A stretch of 64,000 nucleotides of DNA from Paraburkholderia sp. BL10I2N1 (GCF_004361815.1 NZ_SNWA01000001.1:3224001-3288000); one strand, 5' to 3'; positions 1 through 10,778 are shown, counted from the first letter of the stretch. The notes: generated by a model from the sequence alone, not told the origin. Translations and numbers: made by a program.

Positions 1-35
1 AACAGGCTATCGATCAGGTCCGGGATCTCGACTGA
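1..35 (+). CDS. Possible 3' end of an upstream gene (partial)
   Basis: The third forward frame is open from the window edge and would end with residues QAIDQVRDLD and a TGA at 33-35. The first frame is also open, to a TAA at 94-96, so the choice is weak. Nothing can be said about function. It is listed only so that the left edge is not read as empty. Confidence 0.2.
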   Translation, partial: QAIDQVRDLD

Positions 36-197
36 GGCCGGCTGGCTCGTCCCGCTGGGCCAGCGCGACAAACAATCGGCGTGCCATACAGCGTAATGTG
101 TCGTAAATATCTCTACGCCGCCTGTAACCCGCGGGACACGCGTTTTCCCCTATCCTGCCCGGGTTAGGAGTCCGTCAAGAGCGGAAAGGATGGCGTC

Positions 198-464
198 TTG
201 AAACAGTCTCATGAATCCGTGGCCGAGCGCCTCATGAATCTGCGCGGCTGTCGTGTGTCGGAGCCGATCCGGCAACCGTGGGGTGGCCGTGGTTGCCGGA
301 TTGTCGAATGGATCGACACGGCCGGGCAGATTTCGCGTCGGGTCGTCGCCGAAGATGTGACCGCCGATGAAGTGCGCGCCACCATTGAACGGCACGTCGA
401 AGGGCGCAAGCACGTGCTCATCGACGACGAGAGCGCGCCCCGGCAGACCTTGCCGCGGCGTTGA
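198..464 (+). CDS. Small hypothetical protein, 88 aa
   Basis: This is an unrecognised, charged small protein. A TTG start is preferred because the purine-rich AAAGGA lies about 8 bases before it. The first in-frame ATG is at 234. The sequence has a mixed, protein-like composition with two cysteines and no signal peptide or membrane segment. The antisense frame over the same bases is also long, which is common in GC-rich DNA, so coding status is not certain. The gene converges on the CoA-transferase-family gene downstream. No function is proposed. Confidence 0.45.
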   Translation: MKQSHESVAERLMNLRGCRVSEPIRQPWGGRGCRIVEWIDTAGQISRRVVAEDVTADEVRATIERHVEGRKHVLIDDESAPRQTLPRR

Positions 465-530
465 AAGTATCCGGCGGCCGGTGTAATGCGGGCCAGGTTG
501 GCAACGCAAGTACCGTCCTGGACGGGTCAT

Positions 531-1604
531 CTACGGGGCAGGGTACGGGTCCAGATCATCCTGGTCGTCCGGCGATTCTGCGAGCTCGGGATTGAACAGC
601 GGGTGCCGCGCTGCCTCGGCGGCTGTCAGCACCGGGGCGACGCAGCAATCGAGCGGTTCCAGCAGCGCGAGCCAGTCGTCAAGCGTCTCGCGAACAATCA
701 CGGCGGCCAGTTCCAGCGTCAGCGCGGCGGCGTCCGGGCCACCGATCGCCTGTCCGAGGCTCCAGTGCCGGTCTGTCCAGTCTTCGCGGCCCAGCGCCGC
801 GCACAACGTTTCCCAGAATTTGAGTTCCAGCGCGCCGATCGCAAGCCAGCGCCCATCGAGCGTGCGATACAGGTTGTAGCAGGGCACGCCGCCATTCAGC
901 AGACCGCCGGCGGCACGTGGCGCTGCCCCCTCGTTGGCGAGCGCGATCTGGGCGACGATATTGTTGGCGTGCACGGCGTGTGTCATCGAGACGTCGATGA
1001 AACGGCCGTTTCCTCCCCGCGCGACGTGCCAGAGCGCCGCGAGTATCTGCGTGACCGCCGAGAGGGCACCGCCCAGCAGGTCGGCGATCTGGAAATTAGG
1101 CATGATCGGCGTGCCGTCGCGCGCAACCAGCTGATCGAGGACGCCTGCATAGGCGACGTAGTTCAGATCGTGTCCGGCGAAAGCCGCGTACGGTCCTTCA
1201 GACCCGTAACCTGTGATCGCGCAATAGACGAGCCTCGGATTTTCCACCCGCAGCAGGTCATAGCCGACGCCGAGCCGTTCCATCACGCCAGGCCGGAAGC
1301 TCTCGACCAGCACGTCCGCTTCACGCGCCAACGCACGAAGCACCGTGCGACCGGCTTCCGATTTCAGATCCAGCCGGGTCTCACGCTTGCCGCGGTTGAC
1401 GAGCCGGTAGAACGCCCCCGGCCTGCCGGCGAGCCGGTCCGCCTGGCTTTGCATCATCGTGCGGGCGTGATCTCCCACGCCCGGGGCCTCGATCTTCAGG
1501 ACGTCGGCACCCAGCTCGGCGAGCCGGAGTGTCGCAACCGGGCCGGGCAACAGACGCGTCAGGTCGAGCACGCGCAAGCCTTTCAATGCAGCAGGAGACG
1601 GCAA
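531..1604 (-). CDS. CoA-transferase family III protein, alpha-methylacyl-CoA racemase-like
   Basis: The product is a CaiB/BaiF family protein of about 357 residues, close to the usual size of alpha-methylacyl-CoA racemases. Visible features are the N-terminal RVLDLTRLLPGP and AELGADVLKIEAPG cofactor segment, GHDLNYVAYAG with the expected catalytic histidine, and ADLLGG with the expected aspartate. That His/Asp pattern points to epimerisation of 2-methylacyl-CoA esters rather than CoA transfer. The reading frame stays open up to 1724 but would then overlap the ABC-F gene. A TTG at 1604 has GAGAGG six bases upstream and gives the family length, so it is preferred. Transcription probably continues from the ABC-F gene 46 bases upstream. 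The real substrate is unknown. Confidence 0.8.
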   Translation of the reverse strand: MPSPAALKGLRVLDLTRLLPGPVATLRLAELGADVLKIEAPGVGDHARTMMQSQADRLAGRPGAFYRLVNRGKRETRLDLKSEAGRTVLRALAREADVLVESFRPGVMERLGVGYDLLRVENPRLVYCAITGYGSEGPYAAFAGHDLNYVAYAGVLDQLVARDGTPIMPNFQIADLLGGALSAVTQILAALWHVARGGNGRFIDVSMTHAVHANNIVAQIALANEGAAPRAAGGLLNGGVPCYNLYRTLDGRWLAIGALELKFWETLCAALGREDWTDRHWSLGQAIGGPDAAALTLELAAVIVRETLDDWLALLEPLDCCVAPVLTAAEAARHPLFNPELAESPDDQDDLDPYPAP

Positions 1605-1650
1605 GGCCAACCTCTCATCGATGCCGGTGCGACGCCCATGATGAGCGCCG

Positions 1651-3591
1651 CTAGCCGATTTGTTCGAGTTCCTCGTGTTTTTCGAGCCATTCAGCTTCGA
1701 GTGTTTCGAGGCGCGCGGTGACATCCGCCTGACGCCGGATGGTATCCGTCAGTTTCGCTTTCTGATCAGGCTCGTAACTGGCTGGATCGGCGACGACCGC
1801 GTCGAGCGTCGCTTTCTCCGCGTTCAGTGTATCCATCTCCTTTTCGATCTTCGTGATGCGCGACTGTAGCGGCTTCTTCAGGTGAGCCAGCTTCTGCCGC
1901 GTTTCGGCTTCCAGACGACGCTGCTCCTTCCTGTTTATGGCCGGATCGCCGGTGCCTTCAGTCGAGCCCGACGCGGACGCGGCCTTGGCCGCCGCGCGCT
2001 GGTCGGCGGCATGTTGCAGCAGCCAGTCGCGATAGTCGTCCAGATCGCCGTCGAACGGCTGCAGCCGGTGCTTCGCGACGAGCATGAACTGGTCAGTGGT
2101 GGCCCGCAACAGGTGGCGATCGTGGGATACGAGGATCAGCGTGCCTTCGAACTGCGCCAGCGCCATTGTGAGCGCATGCCGCGTTTCGAGGTCGAGGTGA
2201 TTCGTTGGTTCGTCGAGCAGCAGTAGGTTTGGCTTCTGCCAGATGATAAGCGCAAGGGCGAGACGCGCCTTTTCGCCGCCCGAGAACGGTGCGATTGCAG
2301 CCGTTGCCATGTCGCCCGAGAAATTGAAGCTGCCGAGGAAGTCGCGCAGTTCCTGCTCCCGAGTGTCGGGCGCAAGGCGGGCGAGATGTTGCAACGGTGA
2401 GTCGTCCGGCCGAAGTGTTTCGAGTTGATGTTGTGCGAAATAGCCGATGCGCAGGCCTCTGCCTTCGCGCACGTGACCGCCAAGCGGGGCAAGCGTGCCG
2501 GCAAGAGTCTTGATCAGCGTCGACTTGCCCTGGCCGTTGGCGCCAAGCAGACCGATACGCTGCCCGTTCTGGATCGATAGCGTGACATGCCAGACGATCG
2601 GAATTTCGCCCCCTTCTTCTGACCGGTAGCCGCAGAGCACGTCTTCCATCACCATCATCGGGTTCGGCGCGGAGTCTGGCGTGCGGAATTCGAACGTGAA
2701 CGGCGAAGAGGCGTGCGCCGGCGCAATCAACTCCATCCGCTCGAGCGCCTTTACCCGGCTCTGCGCCTGACGCGCCTTGGTGGCCTGGGCCTTGAAGCGG
2801 TTGATGTAGCTCTGCAGATGTTCGACGGTTTTTTGCTGCTTTTCATACGCGCTTTGTTGCAGCGCAATCTGTTGCGCACGCAGGATTTCGAACTGCGAGT
2901 AGTTGCCGCCGTAGCGCTTGATTTGCTGGTTCTCGAGGTGCAATGTGACATTGCAGACTGAATCGAGGAACTCGCGGTCGTGCGAGATCACAATCAGGGT
3001 GCCCGGATAGCGGTGCAGCCATTCTTCGAGCCACACGATCGCGTCGAGGTCCAGGTGGTTCGTCGGTTCGTCGAGCAGCAGCAGGTCGGAGCGGCACATC
3101 AGCGCCTGGGCCAGATTCAGGCGCATACGCCAGCCGCCGGAAAAACTGCTGACCGGTTCGCGCGTCTGTTCGAGCGTGAAGCCGAGGCCGAGCAGCAATG
3201 CTTCCGCCCGTGCCGGCGCGGTGTACCCATCGGCGTCGGCGAAGGCGGCATGCGCTTCGCCTTCGGCCGCACCATCGTGTGCAGCGGACGCGGCGGCGAT
3301 GCGCGCTTCGATCGCGCGCAACGCAGTATCGCCGTCGAGCGTGTAGGCGAGGGCGGTCTTGTCGGCAGCGGGCGTTTCCTGGGCGACGTGTGCGATCTGC
3401 CACGTCGGCGGCATCGAGAAATCGCCGGCGTCAGCGTGCAGTTCGCCGAGTAGAACGGCGAACAGGGTTGACTTGCCCGCGCCGTTCGCACCCACGAGAC
3501 CGGCTTTTTCGCCAGGGTTGAGCGTGAACGTGGTTTGTTCGAAGAGCGGTTTGGTGCCGCGCGCGAGGCTGAACTGATTGAAGCGGATCAC
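1651..3591 (-). CDS. yheS: ABC-F ATPase, YheS-like
   Basis: This is a soluble protein of 646 residues with two ABC ATPase domains in tandem and no membrane segments, the layout of ABC-F translation factors. The first domain has Walker A GANGAGKST (about residues 34-42) and signature SGGWR. The second has GANGQGKST and SGGEKARLAL, and both carry LLLDEPTNHLDL. The start (MIRFNQFSLARG) and the PPTWQIAHVAQETPA segment match YheS more closely than Uup or EttA. A charged coiled-coil tail follows the second domain. ABC-F proteins bind the ribosomal E site and help stalled or slow ribosomes. The exact role of YheS in this group is not settled. The gene diverges from the glutathione peroxidase gene across about 120 bases. 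Confidence 0.9.
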   Translation of the reverse strand: MIRFNQFSLARGTKPLFEQTTFTLNPGEKAGLVGANGAGKSTLFAVLLGELHADAGDFSMPPTWQIAHVAQETPAADKTALAYTLDGDTALRAIEARIAAASAAHDGAAEGEAHAAFADADGYTAPARAEALLLGLGFTLEQTREPVSSFSGGWRMRLNLAQALMCRSDLLLLDEPTNHLDLDAIVWLEEWLHRYPGTLIVISHDREFLDSVCNVTLHLENQQIKRYGGNYSQFEILRAQQIALQQSAYEKQQKTVEHLQSYINRFKAQATKARQAQSRVKALERMELIAPAHASSPFTFEFRTPDSAPNPMMVMEDVLCGYRSEEGGEIPIVWHVTLSIQNGQRIGLLGANGQGKSTLIKTLAGTLAPLGGHVREGRGLRIGYFAQHQLETLRPDDSPLQHLARLAPDTREQELRDFLGSFNFSGDMATAAIAPFSGGEKARLALALIIWQKPNLLLLDEPTNHLDLETRHALTMALAQFEGTLILVSHDRHLLRATTDQFMLVAKHRLQPFDGDLDDYRDWLLQHAADQRAAAKAASASGSTEGTGDPAINRKEQRRLEAETRQKLAHLKKPLQSRITKIEKEMDTLNAEKATLDAVVADPASYEPDQKAKLTDTIRRQADVTARLETLEAEWLEKHEELEQIG

Positions 3592-3714
3592 AAGATGGCC
3601 GGCCGGGAAAAAACGCTATTTTAGACTGTGCCGCGTGATGCAGGCATCGGCCGTTCGGCCGGCTGTCGCCGGGCGGCTTTTCGCTTAGACTGGGCGCTTT
3701 CCGCTGGAGGACAC

Positions 3715-4194
3715 ATGACATCGATTTACACGTTTTCCGCTACCACGCTGGGCGGTGAGCCAATCGGGCTGGAGCGGTATCAGGGCAAGGTGCTGCTGAT
3801 CGTCAATACCGCGAGCGAATGCGGTTTCACGCCGCAGTATGCCGGTCTGCAGAAACTGCATGAGCAGTACGCTGCTCGTGGGCTCGAGGTGCTGGGGTTT
3901 CCGTGCAATCAGTTCGGCAAACAGGAGCCGGGCGATGCCGCGCAGATCGGCAGTTTCTGCGAAAAGAACTATGGCGTTACGTTTCAGATGTTCGACAAGA
4001 TCGACGTCAATGGGGCAAACGCGCATCCTCTCTACCAGTACCTGACAGGCGAAGCGCCCGGATTGCTCGGGCTCGAGGCGATCAAGTGGAATTTCACCAA
4101 GTTCCTCATTGGCCGCGACGGCACCGTCATCAAGCGATACGCGCCGCTCACCAAACCTGAAGCCATCGTCGCGGATATCGAGAAGGCGCTATAG
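3715..4194 (+). CDS. gpx: Glutathione peroxidase family protein
   Basis: This 159-residue thiol peroxidase has the family motifs NTASECGFTPQY (peroxidatic cysteine, not selenocysteine), GFPCNQFGKQEPG, and the WNFTKFLIGRDG segment with the conserved Trp-Asn pair. Such enzymes reduce hydrogen or organic peroxides in the cytoplasm, usually with thioredoxin in bacteria despite the name. The ATG at 3715 follows GGAGG at a good distance, whereas the frame remains open upstream without a better start. Two copies of TTAGACTG (3621 and 3685) lie in the divergent promoter region, and the second could be a -10 element. It converges on the cardiolipin synthase gene. Confidence 0.92.
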   Translation: MTSIYTFSATTLGGEPIGLERYQGKVLLIVNTASECGFTPQYAGLQKLHEQYAARGLEVLGFPCNQFGKQEPGDAAQIGSFCEKNYGVTFQMFDKIDVNGANAHPLYQYLTGEAPGLLGLEAIKWNFTKFLIGRDGTVIKRYAPLTKPEAIVADIEKAL

Positions 4195-4240
4195 GCGTCG
4201 TGTTCTGGCGTTGCCACGTCAGGCGGAAATCCAAAGGCGC

Positions 4241-5686
4241 TCAGAGCACAGGCGAGAACAGTCGGGCCACGTGCATCGCCACCCTTCGCCAGGCGGGGGC
4301 TTTTCTGTATTCGTCCCGGTTGATTTCGAACGCCTCCTGGAAATCCTTCACGAGCATCGCTTCGACTTCGGCGGCGAACTTGCGGTCGACGGTCAACACC
4401 ATGATCTCGAAGTTCAGGCGGAACGACCGGTTATCCAGATTCGCGCTGCCGACCGCTGCGGCGATGCTGTCGATCAGCACCACTTTCTCGTGCAGAAAGC
4501 CCGGCCGGTAGCGAAAGATCCGCACACCGGCGCGCACGGCGTCGTACGCATACAGCTTCGACGCCTCGAATACGACAATGTGATCGCGCCTGCACGGGAT
4601 CAGGATTCGTACGTCCACGCCGCGCATCGCGGCGAGCCGCAGCGCGGAGGACACGGCTTCGTCGGGGATGAGATACGGCGTCGTGATCCAGATGCGTTCC
4701 TGCGCGGCATTGATTGCTTCGACGAAAAACAGCGAGCAGGTGTCCACCTTGTCGGCCGGCCCGCTGGGGATGACGAGGCAATGCATGCCTTCGTCGGTCG
4801 ATTCGCGCGACGGCGCTTCGAACGGTGGCAACTGCTGCGTGGCCCAGTACCAGTCTTCCGTGAAGACGAACTGGATGCTTGCCACCGCGGGGCCGCGCAC
4901 CTCGATGTGCGTGTCGCGCCATGGCGAGAGTGGCGGATGCCCGCCCAGATACTCGACGCCAACGTTATGGCCACCGACAAACGCACGTTCGCCGTCGACC
5001 ACCACGATCTTTCGGTGATTGCGGAAATTGAGCTGGAAGCGGTTGACGAACTTCCGGTTGGTTGCGAACGGGTGCACGTCGACGCCTCCCGCACGAAGGG
5101 CCGCCGTATAGCGGTGCGGCAGGTCGAAACTGCCGATGCTGTCATACAGGAAAAAGATGCGCACACCCTGCGCGGCCTTCGCCAGCAGCGCGTCCTTGAG
5201 CATTTCACCGAGCGCGTCGGCCTTCACGATGAAGAACTGCACGATCACGTACTTCTGCGCGGCGTCGATCGCTTCAAGGATCGATGCGAACGTGGCTTCT
5301 CCATTGACCAGTGTGCGAACCGTATTACCCGAGAGAAAAGGCATGCCGCCCAGCAGCGTCAGCGAGCGGATCACGCGATGACCCAGTTCGTCGGTAGGGC
5401 GTCCGCTGGACGATACGCATGTATCCCACTCAATCGGATGAGAGAGAGTGCGCAGCGATTCGTTCTCGATCCGGCGCGCGTCCGCGTAGCCCGCAAACTT
5501 GCTGCGGCCAAGGAACAGATACGGCACGAGCGTCAGATAGGGCATCGCGACGAGCGATACCGCCCATGCAATCGCGCCTTGCGACGTACGGGTGTTCAGG
5601 ATGGCGTGGCAGGCCGCGATCGTGCCCAGCACGTGAGCGAGCGCGACCAGTGTCCCCAGATGAAGCAGGTCGAATTGCATAAGCAT
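4241..5686 (-). CDS. cls: Cardiolipin synthase
   Basis: The 481-residue protein has N-terminal hydrophobic segments (about residues 5-25 and 38-60) that would anchor it in the inner membrane. Two phospholipase D HKD motifs follow: HRKIVVVD at residues 224-231 with GGHNVG after it, and HEKVVLID at about 399-406 with GSANLDNRS after it. This is the ClsA architecture, which condenses two phosphatidylglycerol molecules, or uses a related donor, to make cardiolipin. Two possible ATG starts lie two codons apart. It stands alone, 172 bases downstream of prmB on the same strand. That gap holds a short GCCGTC/GACGGC hairpin. Confidence 0.93.
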   Translation of the reverse strand: MLMQFDLLHLGTLVALAHVLGTIAACHAILNTRTSQGAIAWAVSLVAMPYLTLVPYLFLGRSKFAGYADARRIENESLRTLSHPIEWDTCVSSSGRPTDELGHRVIRSLTLLGGMPFLSGNTVRTLVNGEATFASILEAIDAAQKYVIVQFFIVKADALGEMLKDALLAKAAQGVRIFFLYDSIGSFDLPHRYTAALRAGGVDVHPFATNRKFVNRFQLNFRNHRKIVVVDGERAFVGGHNVGVEYLGGHPPLSPWRDTHIEVRGPAVASIQFVFTEDWYWATQQLPPFEAPSRESTDEGMHCLVIPSGPADKVDTCSLFFVEAINAAQERIWITTPYLIPDEAVSSALRLAAMRGVDVRILIPCRRDHIVVFEASKLYAYDAVRAGVRIFRYRPGFLHEKVVLIDSIAAAVGSANLDNRSFRLNFEIMVLTVDRKFAAEVEAMLVKDFQEAFEINRDEYRKAPAWRRVAMHVARLFSPVL

Positions 5687-5858
5687 CCGAAATATTCCCG
5701 CCGACGCCTCCCCGTGGAAGCGCCGAAGGCAGTCTTCTTATCTTACCGAACCTGATGCTCGACCTGTCGGGTGCGTCGCGCCCGAACTGACGACGTCGTC
5801 ACACCGCGCAACGCGGCACGGCCGTCCTGAAGACGGCATGTGACGAACAAGCCAGATC

Positions 5859-6743
5859 TCAGCCTGGCAGATCGGCGGCCTGGATCAGGAACACGTTGTC
5901 GTCGCCGGCGCTCGTCGACAGCCAGACGAGGTCGAGCCCGCCGAATGCCGCTTCGACGTTTGCCCGCTCGTTGCCGATTTCGACGACCAGCACGCCCTCG
6001 TCGGTCAGCCAGTTTCGGGCTTCGCCGATGATGCGGCGCACGATGTCCATGCCGTCCGCGCCGCCCGCAAGCGCCATCTCCGGTTCGTGGCGGTATTCGG
6101 CGGGCAGGGATTTCATCGACTCCGCGTTGACGTATGGCGGATTCGCGATGATCACGTCATAGCGGCGCTCGGCCAATGGCGCGAACAGATCGCCTTCGAA
6201 GAGTGCGATGCGGTCGTCGAGCGAATACTCGGCGACGTTTTTCCCGGCGACTTCGAGCGCGGGCGCGGACAGGTCGACCGCATCGATATCGGCATTCGGA
6301 AACGCATGCGCCGCGAGGATCGCGAGCGAGGCCGAGCCGGTGCACAGCTCCAGCACTGCGCTGACCTGCTCAGGATCCTCGACATACGGCTGCAGGCCAT
6401 CCTGCAACAGCTCGCCGATGAACGAGCGCGGCACGATGACCCGCTCGTCGACATGAAAGCGGAAGCCATGCATCCACGCTTCCTGCGTGATGTACGCGGC
6501 GGGCACGCGATCGGTGGCGCGACGCTCGATCACGCGCAAAATCGCGTCGACTTCGGTGGCGGTCAGCTTCGCATCGAGAAACGGATCGAGCAGATCGAGC
6601 GGCAGATGCAGCGAATGGAGGATCAGATAGGCGGCTTCGTCATAGGCGTTCGATGAGCCATGGCCGAACGACAGTTGCCCCTGATTGAAGCGCGTGACCG
6701 CGAAACGCAGCAGGTCGCGGACGGTTGAAAACGGGAGCGTCAT
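5859..6743 (-). CDS. prmB: Ribosomal protein uL3 glutamine N5-methyltransferase PrmB
   Basis: This class I SAM-dependent methyltransferase of 294 residues has the SAM-binding ELCTGSASLAI at about 132-142 and the catalytic NPPYV at 201-205, the signature for glutamine N5 methylation in the HemK/PrmA-C group. The N-terminal helical domain and the RVPAAYIT segment before the catalytic domain distinguish PrmB from PrmC. PrmB modifies the glutamine of ribosomal protein L3. It follows dapE by 16 bases on the same strand, so it is probably cotranscribed with dapE, although it has no role in lysine synthesis. Confidence 0.92.
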   Translation of the reverse strand: MTLPFSTVRDLLRFAVTRFNQGQLSFGHGSSNAYDEAAYLILHSLHLPLDLLDPFLDAKLTATEVDAILRVIERRATDRVPAAYITQEAWMHGFRFHVDERVIVPRSFIGELLQDGLQPYVEDPEQVSAVLELCTGSASLAILAAHAFPNADIDAVDLSAPALEVAGKNVAEYSLDDRIALFEGDLFAPLAERRYDVIIANPPYVNAESMKSLPAEYRHEPEMALAGGADGMDIVRRIIGEARNWLTDEGVLVVEIGNERANVEAAFGGLDLVWLSTSAGDDNVFLIQAADLPG

Positions 6744-6759
6744 CGCAGAGTGTCCTTGG

Positions 6760-7983
<1,224 letters not shown>

Positions 7984-8024
7984 TCAGATGGTTCCATCAT
8001 GACAGTCGCGGTCAACCGGAACGG

Positions 8025-8390
8025 CTAGGCAAACAACGTCGCGTACTGATCTTCCGAAAACCCGAGCGTCTTGACCCGTCCGTTGACCACGACCACCGGC
8101 CGCTTGATCACGGAAGGCTTGTGGATCATCAGCGCAATCGCACCCGCTTCGGTGTCGGCGGCGGCCTTCATGTCGTCGGACAGGCCGCGCCACGTCGTGC
8201 CGCGCCGGTTGAGCAGCGTGTCGAGCGACACGTCCTTTAACCAGTCCTGCACGAGCGGCGCAGTCACGCCAGCTTTCTTGAAATCATGAAACTCGAACTC
8301 GACGCCGTGCTCTTCCAGCCATACCCGGGCTTTTTTCACGGTGTCGCAGTTCGGAATGCCGTAGACGACGGTTTTGTTGGCGCGAGCCAT
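8025..8390 (-). CDS. ArsC/Spx-family thioredoxin-fold protein (YffB-like)
   Basis: This 121-residue protein has GIPNCDTVKKA at the start of a thioredoxin-like fold, with a single N-terminal cysteine and no CxxC pair. The LGFSED ending is typical of the YffB branch of the ArsC/Spx family. YffB-type proteins are thought to be glutathione-dependent thiol reductases, and true arsenate reduction is unlikely without an ars operon. The start ATG overlaps the dapD stop as TGATG, which implies translational coupling. A position between dapD and dapE is common in this bacterial group and suggests some link to that pathway, but no specific role is established. Confidence 0.85.
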   Translation of the reverse strand: MARANKTVVYGIPNCDTVKKARVWLEEHGVEFEFHDFKKAGVTAPLVQDWLKDVSLDTLLNRRGTTWRGLSDDMKAAADTEAGAIALMIHKPSVIKRPVVVVNGRVKTLGFSEDQYATLFA

Positions 8391-9217
8391 CAATCGCCTC
8401 GCAGCAGCTCGTTGAGACCGACCTTGGCACGCGTCTTCGCATCCACCTTCTTGACGATCACTGCGCAGTACAGGCTGTGCGAGCCGTCCTTCGACGGCAG
8501 ATTGCCCGCCACCACCACCGAACCTGCCGGGATGCGGCCATACGTGACTTCGCCGGTTTCGCGATCGTAAATCTTCGTGCTCTGGCCGAGGTAGACGCCC
8601 ATCGAGATCACCGAGTTCTCTTCGACGATCACGCCTTCCACCACTTCCGAGCGCGCGCCGATGAAACAGTTGTCTTCAATGATGACGGGGTTCGCCTGCA
8701 GCGGCTCGAGCACGCCCCCAATGCCGACGCCGCCCGACAGGTGCACGTTCTTGCCGATCTGTGCGCACGAACCGACGGTGGCCCACGTATCGACCATCGT
8801 GCCTTCGTCGACGTAAGCGCCGATGTTGGTGTACGACGGCATCAGCACGACGTTCTTCGCGATGAACGAGCCGCGGCGCGCGATGGCGGGCGGCACGACA
8901 CGGAAGCCGCCGGCGGCGAAGTCTTCAGCGGTGTAATTCGCGAACTTCGACGGCACCTTGTCGTAGAACTGGGTGTAGCCGCCAGCCGGTTGCGGCACGT
9001 TGTCTTCGAGGCGGAACGAGAGCAGCACGGCTTTCTTCAGCCATTGATTGACAACCCAGTCGCCGTCCTTCTTCTCGGCGACGCGCAGCGCGCCCTTGTC
9101 GAGTTGTTCGATTGCATGCGCGACGGCATCGCGCACTTCGGCGGGCGCGGCCTTCGGCGACAGCTCGGCGCGGTTTTCCCAAGCGTTATCGATGATCTGC
9201 TGAAGTTGTTGCGACAT
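8390..9217 (-). CDS. dapD: Tetrahydrodipicolinate N-succinyltransferase
   Basis: The enzyme transfers succinyl from succinyl-CoA to tetrahydrodipicolinate, the entry to the succinylase branch of diaminopimelate synthesis. It is 275 residues long, the normal DapD length. A helical N-terminal domain ([19 protein letters not shown]) is followed by a left-handed beta helix of hexapeptide repeats from about residue 105, with [16 protein letters not shown] and [11 protein letters not shown] visible. It lies 54 bases downstream of dapC in the same direction and overlaps the next gene by one base. Confidence 0.96.
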   Translation of the reverse strand: MSQQLQQIIDNAWENRAELSPKAAPAEVRDAVAHAIEQLDKGALRVAEKKDGDWVVNQWLKKAVLLSFRLEDNVPQPAGGYTQFYDKVPSKFANYTAEDFAAGGFRVVPPAIARRGSFIAKNVVLMPSYTNIGAYVDEGTMVDTWATVGSCAQIGKNVHLSGGVGIGGVLEPLQANPVIIEDNCFIGARSEVVEGVIVEENSVISMGVYLGQSTKIYDRETGEVTYGRIPAGSVVVAGNLPSKDGSHSLYCAVIVKKVDAKTRAKVGLNELLRGD

Positions 9218-9271
9218 ATTCGTGGTTTCTGGAAAGTTGAAATCTGATGAAGAGGGTGTCGCTCAGTTGCC

Positions 9272-10492
9272 TCACGACGTGCCGAGCGAATGGCAAAAGT
9301 CGACGATGCGCTGGGCGCCTTCGGTGCACTCGTCGACACCGGCCACGAGCGCGAGGCGCACGAAATTGCGACCCGGGTTTGTGTCGTGCGCGGTGCGCGC
9401 CAGAAACGATCCGGGCAGAACCGTCACATTATAGTCGGCGTACAGGCGCTGGGCGAACTGGGTATCCGACAGGCCGGTGCGCGACACGTCGGCCCACAGG
9501 TAGAACGCCGCGTCCGGCAGGCGCACGTCGAGCACGTTGGCGAGCATGGGCGTGACGGTGGCGAATTTCTGCACGTACTTCGCGCGGTTTTCGCGCACAT
9601 GGGCTTCGTCGTTCCAGGCGGCGATGCTGGCGGTCTGGTAGACGGTCGATAGCGCCGTGCCGTGGTAGGTGCGGTACAGCAGGAATTTCTTCAGGATCGC
9701 GGCGTCGCCGGCGACAAAGCCCGAACGCATGCCCGGCACATTCGAGCGCTTCGACAGGCTCGACAGCATTACGAGGCGCTCGAAGCCGCGGCCCAGTTTG
9801 TGCGCCGCTTCCAGGCCGCCAAGGGGCGGTTTCGCCTCGTCGAAATAGATTTCCGAGTAGCACTCGTCGGAGGCGATCACGAAGCCATAGCGGTCCGACA
9901 GCGCGAACAGCTCGCGCCAGTCGTCGAGTGTCAGCACGGCGCCCGTCGGATTGCCCGGCGAGCACACGTACAGCAGCTGCGTGCGCGCCCAGACGTCGGC
10001 AGGAACCGCCGCGTAGTCGCAGGCGAAATTGCGCGCCGGGTCGCTATTCGCGAAGTACGGCTGGGCGCCGGCGAGGAGCGCCGCGCCTTCATAGATTTGA
10101 TAGAACGGGTTCGGACAGAGTACGATCGCAGGCTGGCCATCGATTCTGCGCTGCGGATCGATCACCGTCTGCGCGAGCGCAAAAAGCGCCTCGCGCGAGC
10201 CCGCGACAGGCAGCACCTGGGTACCCGGATTGACGGGCGGCAGGTGGTAGCGCGTCGTGACCCAGCGCGCGATCGACTCGCGCAACGCTTCCGAGCCCAG
10301 GGTGGCCGGATAGGACGCAAGACCGCCGAGCGATGCGACAACTGCATCGCGGATCAGCGCAGGCGTCGGATGTTTCGGCTCGCCGATGCCGAAGCTGATG
10401 TGGGCGAGCGCGGCGGGCGGCGTGACGTCCTTGAAAAGCGCGCGGAGCTTTTCGAATGGATAGGGCTGGAGGGAGTCGAGTAGCGGGTTCAC
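9272..10492 (-). CDS. dapC: Succinyldiaminopimelate aminotransferase
   Basis: This PLP-dependent class I/II aminotransferase (406 residues with the GTG start at 10492) converts N-succinyl-2-amino-6-ketopimelate to the diamino compound. The PLP lysine lies in SSLSKRSNVPGMRSGF, and the cofactor-contact segments CSPGNPTGAVL and SDECYSEIYFDE are present. The open frame extends far upstream to 11023, but that extension is not conserved-looking and would run into the divergent transporter. GTG followed by NPLLDSLQPYPFEKL is the expected beginning. It is the first gene of the dapC-dapD-arsC-like unit, with a TATAAT box about 95 bases upstream. Confidence 0.93.
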   Translation of the reverse strand: MNPLLDSLQPYPFEKLRALFKDVTPPAALAHISFGIGEPKHPTPALIRDAVVASLGGLASYPATLGSEALRESIARWVTTRYHLPPVNPGTQVLPVAGSREALFALAQTVIDPQRRIDGQPAIVLCPNPFYQIYEGAALLAGAQPYFANSDPARNFACDYAAVPADVWARTQLLYVCSPGNPTGAVLTLDDWRELFALSDRYGFVIASDECYSEIYFDEAKPPLGGLEAAHKLGRGFERLVMLSSLSKRSNVPGMRSGFVAGDAAILKKFLLYRTYHGTALSTVYQTASIAAWNDEAHVRENRAKYVQKFATVTPMLANVLDVRLPDAAFYLWADVSRTGLSDTQFAQRLYADYNVTVLPGSFLARTAHDTNPGRNFVRLALVAGVDECTEGAQRIVDFCHSLGTS

Positions 10493-10585
10493 TTGGCGGA
10501 TCGAGCCTGATCGAAGACGGGCGAAGACAGGTGGCGGCAGCGCATGGCGACCACAATGAGCTTGGCCGCCCGCGAGAACCGCACG

Positions 10586-10591
10586 ATTATA
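10586..10591 (-). promoter_or_regulatory. Candidate -10 box of the dapC promoter
   Basis: The minus strand reads TATAAT here, about 95 bases before the dapC start. The best -35 candidate is TTGAGC at 10612-10617, but a 20-base spacer is longer than ideal. The 286-base divergent region between dapC and the EamA gene must hold promoters for both, and no second good box was found. Confidence 0.4.
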
Positions 10592-10778
10592 GCTTGCAGG
10601 ACGGGGCCAGGGCTCAAGGCCCACGGCAGGAGACGCGGCAGACACGGCGCGGGAGAGAGACCCCGGCGCGGCGGTCGCAGCAAGGAGGAGGCATGCAGGC
10701 AGTAACAGGCGGAATGACCTTTGATGGGCGGCGCTGCGCCGGCCGTGCAGGGGCGTGCCGCGGCAGGAGCTTCGAACA

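Noticed and set aside
1605..1724. N-terminal extension of the racemase-like gene
   Set aside because: It would overlap the ABC-F gene, is Ser/Asn/Lys-rich and unlike the family. TTG 1604 with GAGAGG gives the normal length.
4109..5755. 548-codon forward frame over cardiolipin synthase
   Set aside because: It is antisense to a gene with two intact HKD motifs and has shadow composition.
8025..8390. True arsenate reductase
   Set aside because: There are no ars genes nearby, only a single cysteine at the active site, and a dap operon context. The YffB branch fits better.
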